Shown in pieces: positions 50,567 through 63,305 of a stretch of DNA of 64,000 nucleotides. Made by a program: the position numbers and the translations under genes. This DNA is from Litomosoides sigmodontis. Lineage: Eukaryota > Nematoda > Chromadorea > Rhabditida > Onchocercidae. The first letter of the stretch is position 1, and the number at the start of each line of letters is the position of its first letter. The notes beneath the pieces were generated by a model. It was given only the letters and a program-made list of their open reading frames with translations, was not told the origin of the DNA and searched no databases. The DNA lies in the NCBI GenBank assembly GCA_963070105.1, contig OY718806.1:4237865-4301864 (forward strand), in the 5' to 3' direction.

Positions 50567-51753
50567 GTTATTGACTAAGCGGTCGCATCCAATGAGATGG
50601 TGACGATCTGACCCGTTTGCAGGTGCATAAGCTATTACGGATAGATGAAGCTAAAAAATTAACGATAAGAAGTGGAAGCATGGAGAAGCATTGTCGTGCA
50701 CATCATCTATCGAGCAAACTTTGATCGCTTTAGGCTTTCCAACTCTTTTTCGAAAAAAAAAGGAAAGAGCAGACAGCTTTCAGTATCTCTTTCAAGCACT
50801 ATTTGTTCTCTCAATTTTGTAAATTACACGGATGGAAAATTCACAGTACAAAAACAACCAACGAGAGCAGCGGAATATATCACATAGCAATGTGTGATAG
50901 AGCAAACGAGGTACGCCGTACTACCATTGATTAGTAATAATAGTAATATGTGTGAATGCGACTAAAATTCTATTACTAAGTTAAATTGAAATAGAATGAG
51001 AGGAAAAACTTAGGAAAGAAGTTGGAAAGTTATCGCTTCAAGTCAACTTCTGTTTTCTCTTCTCGACTTACACCGATAAATTGTAATTCATCATGTGTCG
51101 ATTGCTTCAATATTGCAAACTTTAGAAGTGATGCTCAAAAGTTTCTGAAAATAATTTCCAACCTTTGAGAAGAAAATAGAAGATGTTTCCAATAATTGCT
51201 GCAACAAAATTTTGAAGAAACTGAAATGCTTGTTTTTTGAGAAATATTTTTTTGCATTATTTATGCGTTGTTCTGTTTAGCTTGAAACCACTTACGCATA
51301 CTTTGTGAATGGAAGGAAATATTCCCACAAAATTTAGCCCAAAAAGACAAAAAATTCGGGCGGAATACATTAACAATTAAACTAAAATATGAATATACTT
51401 GCAACATTTAACATTGCTATATCTTACCTGACAGAGCTTTGTTTTCACGTTGCTTTATATGTCTGACAAAGTAGGGAAATTTAAGTACCATAAGCGCATC
51501 GCTGTTTGGTTTTAATGTCAAAAAATTTCAGAGGATTACGTCGTCCGAAATTGCAATACAGTACTAATCATATTTGACGCTTCTACTGAAATGCGTTTAG
51601 GGATTGTCGTAACACCGAACAATCACAGCACTTCCAATCCAGCCATCGTTGAATGCTATTTGCAACCGTTATTAATTCGGCGCAATTGCGATTCTCGCAA
51701 GTCTCAGCATTGCAATATTACATGTGTAATGATATTTTCCGAACACGTTACTT

Positions 51754-51996
51754 AGCCTAGTCATCAAAATCATCCTCCTCTTAAGTTATATGCACGGTTG
51801 CAACGCAGTCATGCACACTTGCTTGAGAGATAAAGGTCCGCGTGAGGGCGTGGCGTAGCGAAGAGTAAGACGCAGCGCCGTAATGCGATGACCTATAACG
51901 GGAATTGCGATCCGCAGTGCTAATGAAAGGTGCTGGCGGACGAGGGTAGGGTTTTAGTCGTGAATTTCGAGTAAGGATGATTTTGATGACCAGGCT
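51754..51996. repeat. Inverted-repeat element with GC-richer core
   Basis: Terminal arms 51754-51776 and 51974-51996 match in 22 of 23 positions as inverted repeats. They surround about 197 bases that are clearly GC-richer than the neighbourhood (51835-51955). No target-site duplication is visible. It could be a small MITE-like element, a structured RNA gene or a regulatory palindrome 320 bases upstream of MOCS3. Confidence 0.6.
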
Positions 51997-52317
51997 TGAG
52001 CGTAGTACGTGAACGAAACATTATGTAATTTGCTGATTATTCTAACAGCATCGAATGGGACATTACTGTGTAAACGATAAGCCTCATTGCACTGTGGTAT
52101 GTTTTCCACACCATTGTAAGCTTTACCTGTTTTACGTCTCGCTTGATGGATAAGGTAAGAGAAAGAAGTACCACTGGTGAGGTAAAGAAGTCAGCTACCA
52201 TGGTGAGACTAAAAAGGAGTGCATTTGTGAAATGATATGTTCTTCGGTGTTTTATGTTTAAGTGCTTTTATTGCAGGCAGCAAGAATAGATGAGAATAAG
52301 ACATTAAGTTTTACAAT

Positions 52318-55300
52318 ATGACGGCCGTGAGGGAGCACAGTTTGTCAAACAATGAAGTGATGAGATATAGCAAACAAATCCTGGTACAGGAATTCGGTGT
52401 TAAAGGTCGACCATTTCACTTGACTCCATAAATTTGATTGTTAAATTGTAATTGTGATTACTTTTATACTATTCCTCATTGGTATGCTGGAAGGCACGTT
52501 CGCTGTGGAAATGTGCTAGCTTTCTTGATTTCTATTTTCAACTTTGTTAACTAATTTACTCGCATTTTACTTCTCATACGAAATGTTTTTTGTTTAATGT
52601 TTCGAAAGTTATTGGAGACTTTTTCTGCAGGTCAAGAAAGACTTCGAGCAACCTCATTGTTGATTATTGGTGTTGGCGGTTTAGGATGTCCCGTTGCTCT
52701 TTATTGTGCGGGAGCTGGTAATATGCTTCTTTGCAAGTTGTTTTCCTATAATATAATTCTAACTTGTAGTAATTATAAATTCAGGAGTTGGTCGAATCGG
52801 TGTTGTGGATGGTGACTTTATTTCCTATGGCAATCTTCACCGTCAGATTGCATATGACGAACATTCTTTAGGACAATCAAAGGCAGAATCTATAAAATCA
52901 TCAATTGAAAGGTTCGATAAAGTTCGCAATTCCTATAATACTAAGTTGGAATAGGATTTATTATCTTACTGCGCTTCGCTTGAATTAATTTTTCGGTTTT
53001 TCTATTTTCCTTTATTTTTTTAGTAAAAGTTCTGAATTTCACCGAATTTTTAAGGTTGAATAGCAATGTCGTCATTGATGTGTATAAAGATTATCTATTT
53101 AAACACAACGCATTGAACATTATTTCCAATTACGATATTGTCGCCGATTGTACGGATAACGTATCTACAAGTTCCGTGCTTTTTTAATTTCTTTCCAAAC
53201 AAGGACCGTTACAGCCATTACAACCTATTTTAGTATTTATAACAATAACAACCTTAAGATGGTGTAAATTGTAATTCTTAGTTTTAGATATTTAGTCAAT
53301 GATGCTTGTGTACTAGCAAACAAACCTTTGGTATCAGGAAGTGTTGTTCGTTGGGATGGTCAGTTGTCAGTGTACGGCTACGGCAAGGTAAGAATGTGCA
53401 TGAGTTGATTTTCAGAATTTCAAGCTGTCCGTAAGTTGATGTTCAATTCAAACTAAGATTGAGACAAAGAACAATATGACCGGAAGTTTTTTAAAATATA
53501 AAGTCAGCGTCAGCAGGGAGTTTGAAAAATGATGCTTGAAAATTTATTCGTTTTAAGGATTGTCCATGTTACCGTTGTGTATTTCCTGATCCTCCTCCAG
53601 TAGATGCTGTAACAAACTGTTCAGATAATGGGGTAGTGGGTCCAGTCGTTGGTATAATTGGCAGTATGCAAGCTAATGAAATCATCAAAATTGCTGCGAT
53701 AAAAAGATGTAAGCTTTCTTTTTTTAATTTTAAGCGTTTACTGAAATAACTTAAGCTTTTGTTCTGTTACATGAATGTTTCTGATGTTTTTTCTACATGG
53801 TGATGTTACTCTTTTCAATGCGGTAGTATCCTATTAGCTTTGTTTGTTTCCGGTTCCTTTGCTGGATTCTTATATTTGTTCGATGCTTTTAATGGTAAAG
53901 CAAAAACTGTCAAATTGAGGCGACAAAAAGCTAACTGTGCGGTGTGTGGTAAGAACGCAACGATTACTGAGCTTGGCGACTGCAAAGAATTGTATGGATG
54001 TTCAATCAAAATACATGTAAAATTTTTAGTTTAAAAAATATTGTCAGAAGAATTTTTAAGTTACATGATCTTGATATGATCCATATGATTTAACTCTGTT
54101 GAATAGAGTGCCCTTGTTCCATTCAACAAAACAGAAGACTAGTAAGAGGAAAGATAGATGAAAGAATTCCAGCTTTTCAAACATTCGCAGCGTTAACTGA
54201 CAATCTGTAGTGATATCATCTTTAATAACAGAAAAAATTTTTCTTGTACCTCTAACACTAAGATGCTTAAAAAAACAGAAATAATGGAACAATGTGTGGA
54301 AAAACAAAAATTGTGTGGGGAGCTTTAACATAAATGTATTTTAAGAAGCATCATTACTCTGATATCTGTCGACTCAGATAGGAGCAAATATAAGTGTATA
54401 TTTCATTTAAGGCTTAATTTCAGAAGAAGCTTTTGGGAAAAAGCGATCGTGTCGATCCATGTTTTTATTTTAAACTCTGTGAAAATAACGACAAGCAATT
54501 GTTGATAGATACAAGATTATCGCACGAGTTTCACATTGGACATCTGCCTAATGCTATTAGTAATTCAGTTATACTTCTTTTAGCATGCTATATTGTATCG
54601 AAGTATCAAACATTCTCTTTGCTTCAAATGAAAGTTGGTGCCTGCAGCTAAATCGTATTACACCACTTTCTTTCTATGACTTTTGGAGGTTAAAGCTTAC
54701 TCACATCCTTCAGATATACCAATAATGAGACTTTGTCTTTCAAGTTCAGCAGATATAATGCGCGAATTAAAAACAAACATCAATGAAATGAGAGATAAAG
54801 GAGGTTGGTTTCGAAGTTTTTGAACTTTTGAGTAGAGTTTTATGGAGGATTATCAGTAAGTCGTTTCTATGAAGTTGTTGAAATTGATTGACGGCCATTT
54901 TAAGACTATATAAATACGAAAAAGTAAAGCTTTTTTGTCCAGACTCTCCAATAATTTTTTAAGCGAAAGAAATGCAAGTTGGAAATACAATAATTTCGTA
55001 TCTTTATGTATTTTATATACTTGAGGTCAAGATGAGACTCCCCAATTTCTTGAAGAAAAATGTTTGCTTGATAGAATCGGGAAAGATGGAAATGAATTTT
55101 ACAGCAGCTACTCCTTAATTTAGTGGACGTTGAAGTTACATGAAAGGTTTAGATATTCTAACGAATTAGGTTGAAGGAAAAGGTGATTACTTTCATCTGT
55201 ATTCCTAATCTTCTGGACAGTTATTTCATAGGCCAGAATCAGGTTGATAAAAATAAATTTGCTTTGTCATATGCTTTAATATTTGCTCCTTATTTTTGCA

Positions 55301-55453
55301 GTTTATGTGATTTGTCGTAGAGGTGAGGATTCGCAAATAGCAGTATTATATTTACGTAAACAATTTGCTGATTCTTTGATTTCTATCAAAGATATCGACG
55401 GTGGTTATGAACGGTGGTGTCATGTCGTTGATAAGGATTTTCCTATTTATTAA
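52318..55453 (+). CDS. MOCS3: MOCS3/UBA4 adenylyltransferase-sulfurtransferase
   Basis: Ten exons: 52318-52405, 52631-52717, 52785-52911, 53055-53171, 53288-53387, 53558-53708, 53838-54016, 54424-54559, 54714-54803, 55302-55453; 408 residues (human 460). It activates the C-termini of URM1 and MOCS2A with ATP and passes sulfur for tRNA thiolation and molybdopterin synthesis. The E1-like domain has GVGGLG (43-48), [13 protein letters not shown] and CTDN. Zinc cysteines are C177/C180 and C257/C260; the catalytic Cys is C194 in TNCSDNG. The C-terminal rhodanese domain has active Cys363 in [10 protein letters not shown]. Intron 4 is odd: joining exons to give the conserved DNVSTRYLVND needs a TT-AG intron, as if a G were missing from AAG|GTTCCG. 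AATAAA at 55596-55601 ends the gene. Confidence 0.92.
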
Positions 55454-56097
55454 GACAATTTGTTAGTATGAGTTTGTATTGAATTTCTAAATTCCGTTCC
55501 TTTGGAAAACGCTCTTGCTATTGTTGATTTTATGATTTATTGCTCCTCAAGAATGAGATGGATTTTAATAATGAAACTACGAAGTGAGTTAAGTGAATAA
55601 ATTCACCGACTATGTATTAACAGTAATAATTACTTTATAGATAGAGTAAATTTTCTTCATTCTCTATAATTATTTGTTTTACTGGTATGCTATTATTAAT
55701 GTTTGTAGCATCTTTTCCAAAAAATTGTTTCACTTCATTACTTAGACATTAAAAAAAATTTTCAGCGAAAAATCTATGCTTCACGTTAATCATAATTACT
55801 TGCTTATTTTTCTTATTGTCGGTTGAGCTTGTTGCTATGCAATGAATCAAGCGCATTACAGTTTAATCCAAATAACCAGAGATATTTGTTGGAGCGCTGA
55901 ACCTGAACAAACCGCTTGAAAGTGGTTGATGGCATAATATCTTCCAGACCATCACAGTTAATAATCTAGGGTGGCAGTATACTGTCAGTGCTTCAATTCG
56001 TATGGCTTTAGTCCGTGATGTGGTATGCATTAACGCTCCAGCTCACGGTGATCACAGTTACTGAATGAGCAAATGATTATATCACAGAGTATTTGAC

Positions 56098-56394
56098 ATG
56101 CTAACAAGATGCATTCCTCGCACAATTTTATCCTCTGTCCGTGATGGTTTATGTAAGCCGCAATTTGGAAACAAATTTATGCAACGCATAAAGATCGATC
56201 GTGCACTGTGTTATTATAGATCGCATTCCTGCCATACCTATCGAAACCTTTCTGCATTGTGGACATATCATACTTTCTCAAGCAGATCACTCCACCAACT
56301 TATCAATGCTTTTCAAGCGGTTACACTCCCGAACTTGAACAATTCAAATAGTACAAAGTTCAAATATGGAAAGAACATTGATACATACACATAA
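56098..56394 (+). CDS. Hypothetical small protein, 98 residues (doubtful)
   Basis: A single-exon frame whose ATG lies ten bases after ATATCACAG, a possible leader-addition acceptor. The N-terminus MLTRCIPRTILSSVR is basic and amphipathic, like a mitochondrial presequence. The remainder is rich in Ser, Tyr, His and Asn and matches nothing I know. It may equally be a chance frame in intergenic DNA. Confidence 0.2.
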   Translation: MLTRCIPRTILSSVRDGLCKPQFGNKFMQRIKIDRALCYYRSHSCHTYRNLSALWTYHTFSSRSLHQLINAFQAVTLPNLNNSNSTKFKYGKNIDTYT

Positions 56395-57693
56395 CTATTG
56401 CTTGTTGATAGTGTGTTTCACATTACATTGTGTGGGGGGAGTGTAAACATTGATTTCTGTAACTGCGGAAATGAAAGCTGCATTAGCTTTCAAATAATAG
56501 GCCTTAGTAAACAATTCACTGTCTCTACCACTGGCACTTTCCCACTCATGTAAGTAGTAATATTTATTTTGTGTGGTTTAACTTATTTTAGCAAATATTT
56601 CCGAACTTCGTGTCAAGGACTAGTGAGATTTGTGAGCACCGTCAAGTTGCGGAAGATATCCAAGTCGTAATTTTAACGATGTAAACATAAGGAACATTTG
56701 GCAGTAGTCAATTAATGGTGATTTCGGACTTCGGTTAATGCTCATCTGAAGTTAGCTCAGAAAATTTCGAATTTATGGAATGATTCTGGGTGATTTCAGG
56801 TTCATCTTATTTTTATCCTGAAACTTGAAATGATAGCACGTGTAAAAGCTAATTCAAATTACCTTTCAGTCATGTTAATGCTTGAATTAACTTGGACTTG
56901 TCGCAAAATTGTCATGCAAATTAATGTAATATATTAATGGATATTGTCGGATGTACAGATGTAGTATGAATATGATAGAAGTTATAGATGGTATTTGCCG
57001 TCTATGGTCCTGATAATTAAAAAGCATTTTATGTTTTTTCGAAATTGATGGTTTTTGCATTACCAGGTAGACGAGAAGCGAGGAGGGAGCTGTTATAAAA
57101 TATATACTATGAATGAATTAAAAAAACAAAACGTCGATAATGTCATTGCTAGCAACTTCAAGTAAAATTGGTAATGTCTTAATGGATGGATCCATGTTAA
57201 ATGAGGAAAATATGAAATCCTCCCAATCACTAGTTTAACAGCATAGTTTCTAAGTGGAAAAGGATCTATCATAATGTAAGTGCTCCAATTTTTCCCGTCT
57301 ACTGTGCTCCTGTTTATAATACACCTGAAAGTATTTCTTTTTTGCAAAACTCATCCCGGGTAAAGTGTTCTAATCCGAAGTTTAATTCATCGATTGTAAG
57401 TGACTGGGAATGTGTTTAATATTCAACACCCAATTTCGAGATCTGAAAGCTTTAGCGAGAGAAGGGAAGGTCTTTGCATAAATCATTATGTAAATGATAT
57501 TAAATTTGGACATTGGTCAAGGCGGACAGGACGAGAACGATGGGATGGGATCAGCTGTTTATTAGTAGAATGGTGGTGGAAGTTGGGAATAGTGACAACT
57601 AAGATGCAATATCTTCTCACATTCTCACCAATGTTAGTGCATGCTATATGCAATTGCGGAGAGCGGTAGCTGTTTAGAGGAGAGGACGACATT

Positions 57694-57775
57694 GGAATGG
57701 ACGATAGACCAGACGCGGACGGACATACGACAGCGGAATGGATGATAGAGCAGACGGGCATGGACAGACATGTGG
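57694..57775. repeat. Two-copy 41-bp tandem repeat
   Basis: Units beginning GGAATGGACGATAGACCAGAC (57694) and GGAATGGATGATAGAGCAGAC (57735) repeat with a 41-base period and several substitutions. The segment lies inside a 197-codon minus-strand open frame of unknown meaning. Confidence 0.75.
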
Positions 57776-59018
57776 TGTGACCCTCGTTGGAAGTGATAGG
57801 TAGACATGGATGTAACTGTTGCTGTAAGCGTTGCCGGTGCAGTAGTGGGAAACAATAGTGAGAAAGCAGCCAGTAGGAGTAGGAGGCATTCGTACCTTTC
57901 CTCAGATAGGAATACTCCGCAAGACGTGCGTGAGCTATTTCAATTGGACAATTGACAAGTGCGATCCACTCTCCATCCGAAGAAGGCAAGAAACGTGGCT
58001 GAGGACGGTGGCCATTTAGTGGTTTGAGGGATTGCCGAGGTGCCACTTCTGTTCCTTCCGGATTTCCCATCTGGTGCATTTTCTCTCTTTCTCGACCCCT
58101 CTTCCTTCTTTTTGCCTTTCATGAAGAAGATTCAAGTGCTACTCACTTCAGTCAAACTCCCTTCATTTTTAGTAATGATTCTTTTGCTGAGCAACTTTCA
58201 TTACTCCTACCCGTAATTCATCATTGAATGCAATTACTGTTTCATCCCACTTTTATCGGACATTGAAATGTTCATCTTTGTCACAATTTTCCAGATTTTA
58301 AAACTCATGGTTTTTAAGGCCTTACAGAAATACTCACTAATACATTCCAATCGATAACACTGATATTTAAAAGAGAAAGAGGAGGAAGTGCATGTCAGTG
58401 GTACGCTGCAAAATCTTTTGCTTTTTATTCTCGGCTACATTTATTTTTCGATCACTTCATTGCAATATTTTCACTTAACAGGCCGGTTTGTTGTTTTTTT
58501 CAAGGATTTTGCCATATTGCCCATTCCGGAGGAAGATTTACGGGCTCACCTCATTTTTTTCCAATGCATATTTACAATAATCATTCATATTCGTCTGGTC
58601 GAACTTGTGTTTGTGGAGCAGTGTATGCGTTAACGTCAAGTATTAAAAACAGTGTTTTAAGAACTCGACTACTCTTTTTTATTCTCCGGTCGGCTGAATT
58701 GATGAGCACGTAGCCATATTCTACCATGTTTGAAACATCACGGAATGTGCTTATATGTGTGCTTCAGCAATGTACCATCATTACTACTCTCGCGTTTTGA
58801 TAATGTATATGCCTGGGTCAGGGGGCTATGAACTGGATTTCACAGGGTTTAGATATGAAATTAAACGGAAAGTCACACTGAATGAAAAGGAATGGGAAAT
58901 ACGGACTGAGTGATTTTCCAAATTTTACTTTTCTTTTGTTTTTAAATTCGAATCGCAAAGAAATGCGAATGAAACTGTGAGGAAGCTTCATTGATGATTA
59001 GAACTGCATAGCTATACT

Positions 59019-59041
59019 CCCCCCCCCCCCCCCCCCCCCCC
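59019..59041. repeat. Poly-C run of 23
   Basis: An uninterrupted C run about 350 bases upstream of jac-1. Run length is unreliable in assemblies. Confidence 0.95.
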
Positions 59042-59390
59042 GCGAGCTTTGCTTCCGGACTTTCTTTACGGATTCGTTTACTTCAGTAGACGAATTATGG
59101 GTAGTGATCCAAATAGCTACTTTTATGTAGGCAAAGGCCAAAAGCTGGTCGGCTAAACGGGCTCTTCGCAGGGATGCCACTTCAAACATTGAGCTGTTAA
59201 ATCAGGATAAATTGGTAAAAGAGAGAAAGAAGAGAAGGGGGAGGAGGAGGAGGAAGGAGGTCAGACCCTTCAGTTTGTGAAGTTATTAATATGGTAAATC
59301 TTATTTGTGCTTCCTCCATTTTAACAGTAGCGCGCAATTTACACATCATAACTTCTTTACTGACAAATTATCTACATCAATATCTTTCAG

Positions 59391-62300
59391 ATGGAGCCCA
59401 TTCCAGAGGAAGATCACGAGCTTACTTCATTTTCCCCAGCACATACCGTGAAGCACGAGAAGAAGTCTCGATTGACAGAAGTGTATACATCGGAACAAGT
59501 AGACACTCGTGTAAGGTATGTTTCATTTCAGCACAGGATGGGTTTTAGTAAAGTTTTACTTAAATAGAGTGGTGCAATGCACACTGACTGCTCAGGCTGA
59601 AAGACACCGTTCTGGGAAGGCCAGAAGATTGTCGCAGTTAGTAAGTTCTTTCATATTTTTACCAGTTACAATATGATGTGAATGCCTTTTTCTATTCAAA
59701 ATTTCAATAAATATTGTAGCACAATACCTCAGTCAGCAGTAGCAGAGGCGTGGAAGCTGAGGAAGAAGGATGAACAATCAATGTAATTTTTCAAACACAA
59801 GACAAATTCTAAATTGTTACTATCGAAGTTTGAAAGAATTTCTTGATTTATGGCGCATGCTGCATAACTAATCATTTATTCATTGTTAAAATGAAGTTTA
59901 TCAATTTCAGACTCCCCTCAACGTATTTATCCGAAACATTAGCTGGAGCAACCAGTGCGCGTGGTTCAACATATTCCTACACTTATGAGTCACATTATGA
60001 TGAACCTCCTGACGAAACATCACCCGATGTTCGCTTGCTAAATAAAGAACATAATGGTGATATTGAGCGACATTCATCTCAAACAAAAAAAGTTAGGCTT
60101 TGTCATATAACTTACGTACCATAACGTATTAATTTCTGACATGCCTTACTTTAATTTAGTCTACTTACTCTCTTTGGCGCAACACGTTTTTCATAGTGCA
60201 GTTGAAACATTAACTTCCATAGAACTTGTAGATAACACGCGTCACTAAAGTAACAACGACCAGATCGGTACGCCATTTACCTGTTGCTAGTCAGGAGGCT
60301 GAATATTTCTTCGATGCAGATGGAAGCCCATTACCAATTACACGTACAACTCCGTTCCATGAACATGGTAATCACAATCAGGCAGTGGATTTGACGAAAT
60401 ATTTTTGTTTCACAGTGTAAAAAGAGATGACAAATATCCGAATTGCAATTCACTTTAAACAAATAGCAAATTGTCCCTCCCAATATTGTTCGTGCTATAG
60501 ATGAAGATATTTCCTATCGACGTGATGTTGCTTATGATGCACGACTACCTGAGCCAAGCTCTTTCAATGAAACTGAATGCTATGCTTTACAAGGTAGTGT
60601 TTTGTAACATCCTGTTTATTGGTTGGATTCACAGAATTTACTGGCCAGTTTTGAGGTTACCGACTTATTTTAATCTGGAAAACGAAACAGTCAAAACCAT
60701 CTATAATTCGAAATTCAGCAATCGAAAATGATTTCGATAGCAGGCTCATATACACACCTTTCGCCGTGTAGTCATTCTAAGTCATCTAAAATGTCATTTG
60801 AGGTAGTCATCTAAGTCATCTAAAGTGTGTAGTCATTTAAGGCTGTTACATTAAATGACTGTTTACGCCTCTAGTCGGTTTTGATATTTTGATAGAAAAA
60901 ATTCATTATTAAAATAATTCTAGACGTTCCAAGTGCTCCCGGTATTCCGGAGATTACTGATGTAACTAGCTACGACATTGGTTTGACATGGCAGTGTCCA
61001 GATACGCAAGGGCGAGCTGGCTGTATTATTGGTTACCAGGTAATATACCATTTATACAATAAGCCGGATTTGTACATCATCGATTTTAATTCAAATAAGA
61101 CCATTTAGGTTGAAATATGTGAAGTTGGAACTTCTAATTGGTATCTCGCCCATGAAGATCTGATCAAGGAAAACAGGTTTAGAAGTATGTGCTTCAGATT
61201 TCCACTTACAAATGTTAGCGTGTTAAAATCATTAATTTCTGCGTGCATTGCTGTGGAATATTTTTAAAGAATTTATTACGTTTTATGATTTTGTAAAAGA
61301 TATTATTTTGCATCCAGCTTTTGTTTACGACCAAATTAGACTGTTATTTAACTTCTTGATCTGTGAATATTTTTCCTCGTAGAAGCATTTAACTTCTTAA
61401 TCTAATTTATTTTAGTTAAAGATCTCAATCCTCATAGTGAGTACGAAATACGAGTTATTGCTGTTAATTCAGCAGGTCGTGGCATGCCTTCAGCCACTTC
61501 GGCAAATGTGCAACTGCGATTGGATTATGATTTACACTCTGAATTTAGTAAGTGTTTAGCAATATTATTTTCTAGTAACGGTTAGGATCAAAGTTTATGG
61601 TTCGATTTTTTAGATAACTGGAAAGGGACGGCACCTGGTCGACCTTATGTGCTACTGCTTGATGCTGATCGCATTGTATTGGAATGGGCGCCAGCAATCG
61701 CGAATCCTGGCTCTGCACCTGTGGCCGGTTACGAAGCAAGTTCTGAATTTAATTTGAAATCACTGTTAATAGAAATTGCTAAAAGCCACTGAAGTAGGTT
61801 GCAGAATGGTAACCTATTTCAATAGTTTTTATCAGTTATTTTGATTTCGCTGATTTCTTGATTTTTTCGTTTATAGGTCAGTTATCGTACTGGTGGTAGT
61901 AACTGGATACAGTCAAATGATTATCTAATAACAACATGCAGAACTGAGGGTTTGGTCTTTAATCGATTGAGAGTTGTGTTTATGTCATATTATATTAATA
62001 TTCTTAATTCTTAACATTCTCCAAATATTCTTCAAAAGTGACAGTCCATAAAAGACTTGATAAAAAGGTTCATCACCAAGTACGCGTTTCTTTAGTTAAT
62101 TTTCTGATATCGGAATTACCTTATTGGTCATTAATTTAACTGCCTTCTGGATTTCAGTACTAAACTTGAAGCCGAATGGGGAATATGAGTTTCGGGTGAT
62201 AGCGAAAACTGCCGATGGTTCATCTGAGCCAAGTCTTTCGTCCGGTTTTATTCGATTGAAACCACCTGTTCCATCTCGCATTCTGCCTATGATGAAGGCA

Positions 62301-63258
62301 GAAAGTAGTTTTTCTCCTCCTGGACAACCACAGGTCCGTAAAAAATGCACGATTAGTTTGTGAGGAAGCGGTAAATTTGTTTCCGATACAACATCATAAG
62401 CACTGTTACGTATTTTTCCATTTTTATAGATAGAGGAACTTGAGTTAAACTGGGTACGACTACACTGGGCAGAAGGTGGGTCACCAGATGAACGTCCATC
62501 TTCATATATTGTTGAATATCGGGAAATTGGTGATCCGTTATGGTACACCGCTACAACGGCTGTTTCGACTACATCCTATACTGGTAATTTGAGAAACTTT
62601 GTTTACAACGTCTTATCTAAACAATTTTTACGGAACATCTTAAAATCAGATATTTTTCTATCAACTTTTTTTTAAAAAAGTAAAATATTTTTGTTTCTAG
62701 TGGAATGTCTTCGTCCAAATTCCACCTATGAATTCCGCATAATTGCACGTGCTCGTGATGATAGTGTATCAGCACCTTCAGCAGTTTCTGATGTTGTACA
62801 GCTGCGACCCTCTATTAAATCTGATGTCTCGCATGGAGTTCCAGCAAAACCGCAACCACCGGAATATGTCGACTGTGGCAACGGCGATCGTGTAACGCTT
62901 TGTTGGTTTCCAGCTGCTAGTTCTTTACCGATACAGGTAAAGCTGAAATTTTTTTTCATCTTTGGCAGTCTTCAGGAACATTTTTCGATTCTTAACACCT
63001 TCCAGGGTTATGATGTTGAATTCCGAGACCATCAGCAGGATGCTGAATGGTACAGGGTTAATGAAACACTTATTCGCTCTTGCAAAATGACAGGTATTTT
63101 GTGACTGGAATGTTTTATTTCTGTTAATTCTATTAGTGATATCTGTACTACGTGGCTTTCTCAAGAAAAAGCTCATATTTCTTAAAAATGCTTTTCAACG
63201 TTAAAAAATGCAAATTAAGGATTACTATTTTTTATGTCTTCGTGTTCTTTAGCATATA

Positions 63259-63305
<47 letters not shown>

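Larger units (their letters stand above)
49713..52317. other. Divergent intergenic region, ATF4-like gene and MOCS3
   Basis: About 2.6 kb shared upstream DNA. It holds the uORF cluster at its left edge, A-rich tracts near 50150-50350, an (AT)n run at 50543-50566 and a GC-richer inverted-repeat element at 51754-51996. No coding exon is supported. ATTGCAG ending at 52276 is the probable leader-addition site for MOCS3. Confidence 0.5.
55454..59390. other. Intergenic, MOCS3 to jac-1
   Basis: About 3.9 kb. After the MOCS3 poly(A) signal (55596-55601) it contains a 98-codon single-exon frame (56098-56394), a 41-bp tandem duplication inside a 197-codon minus-strand frame (58079-57486), a diverged copy of the jac-1 first exon at 58519-58557 and a poly-C run. 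Each is listed or discussed separately. No other exon is supported. Confidence 0.5.

Noticed and set aside
53259..53263. Five-base microexon (ATGGT) bridging MOCS3 exons 4 and 5
   Set aside because: It closes the frame with canonical sites but destroys the conserved DNVSTRYLVND motif; kept only as a refuting alternative.
59720..59749. 30-base jac-1 exon starting after TTGTAG at 59719
   Set aside because: It keeps phase 0, which does not match the phase-2 requirement of the exon at 59911.
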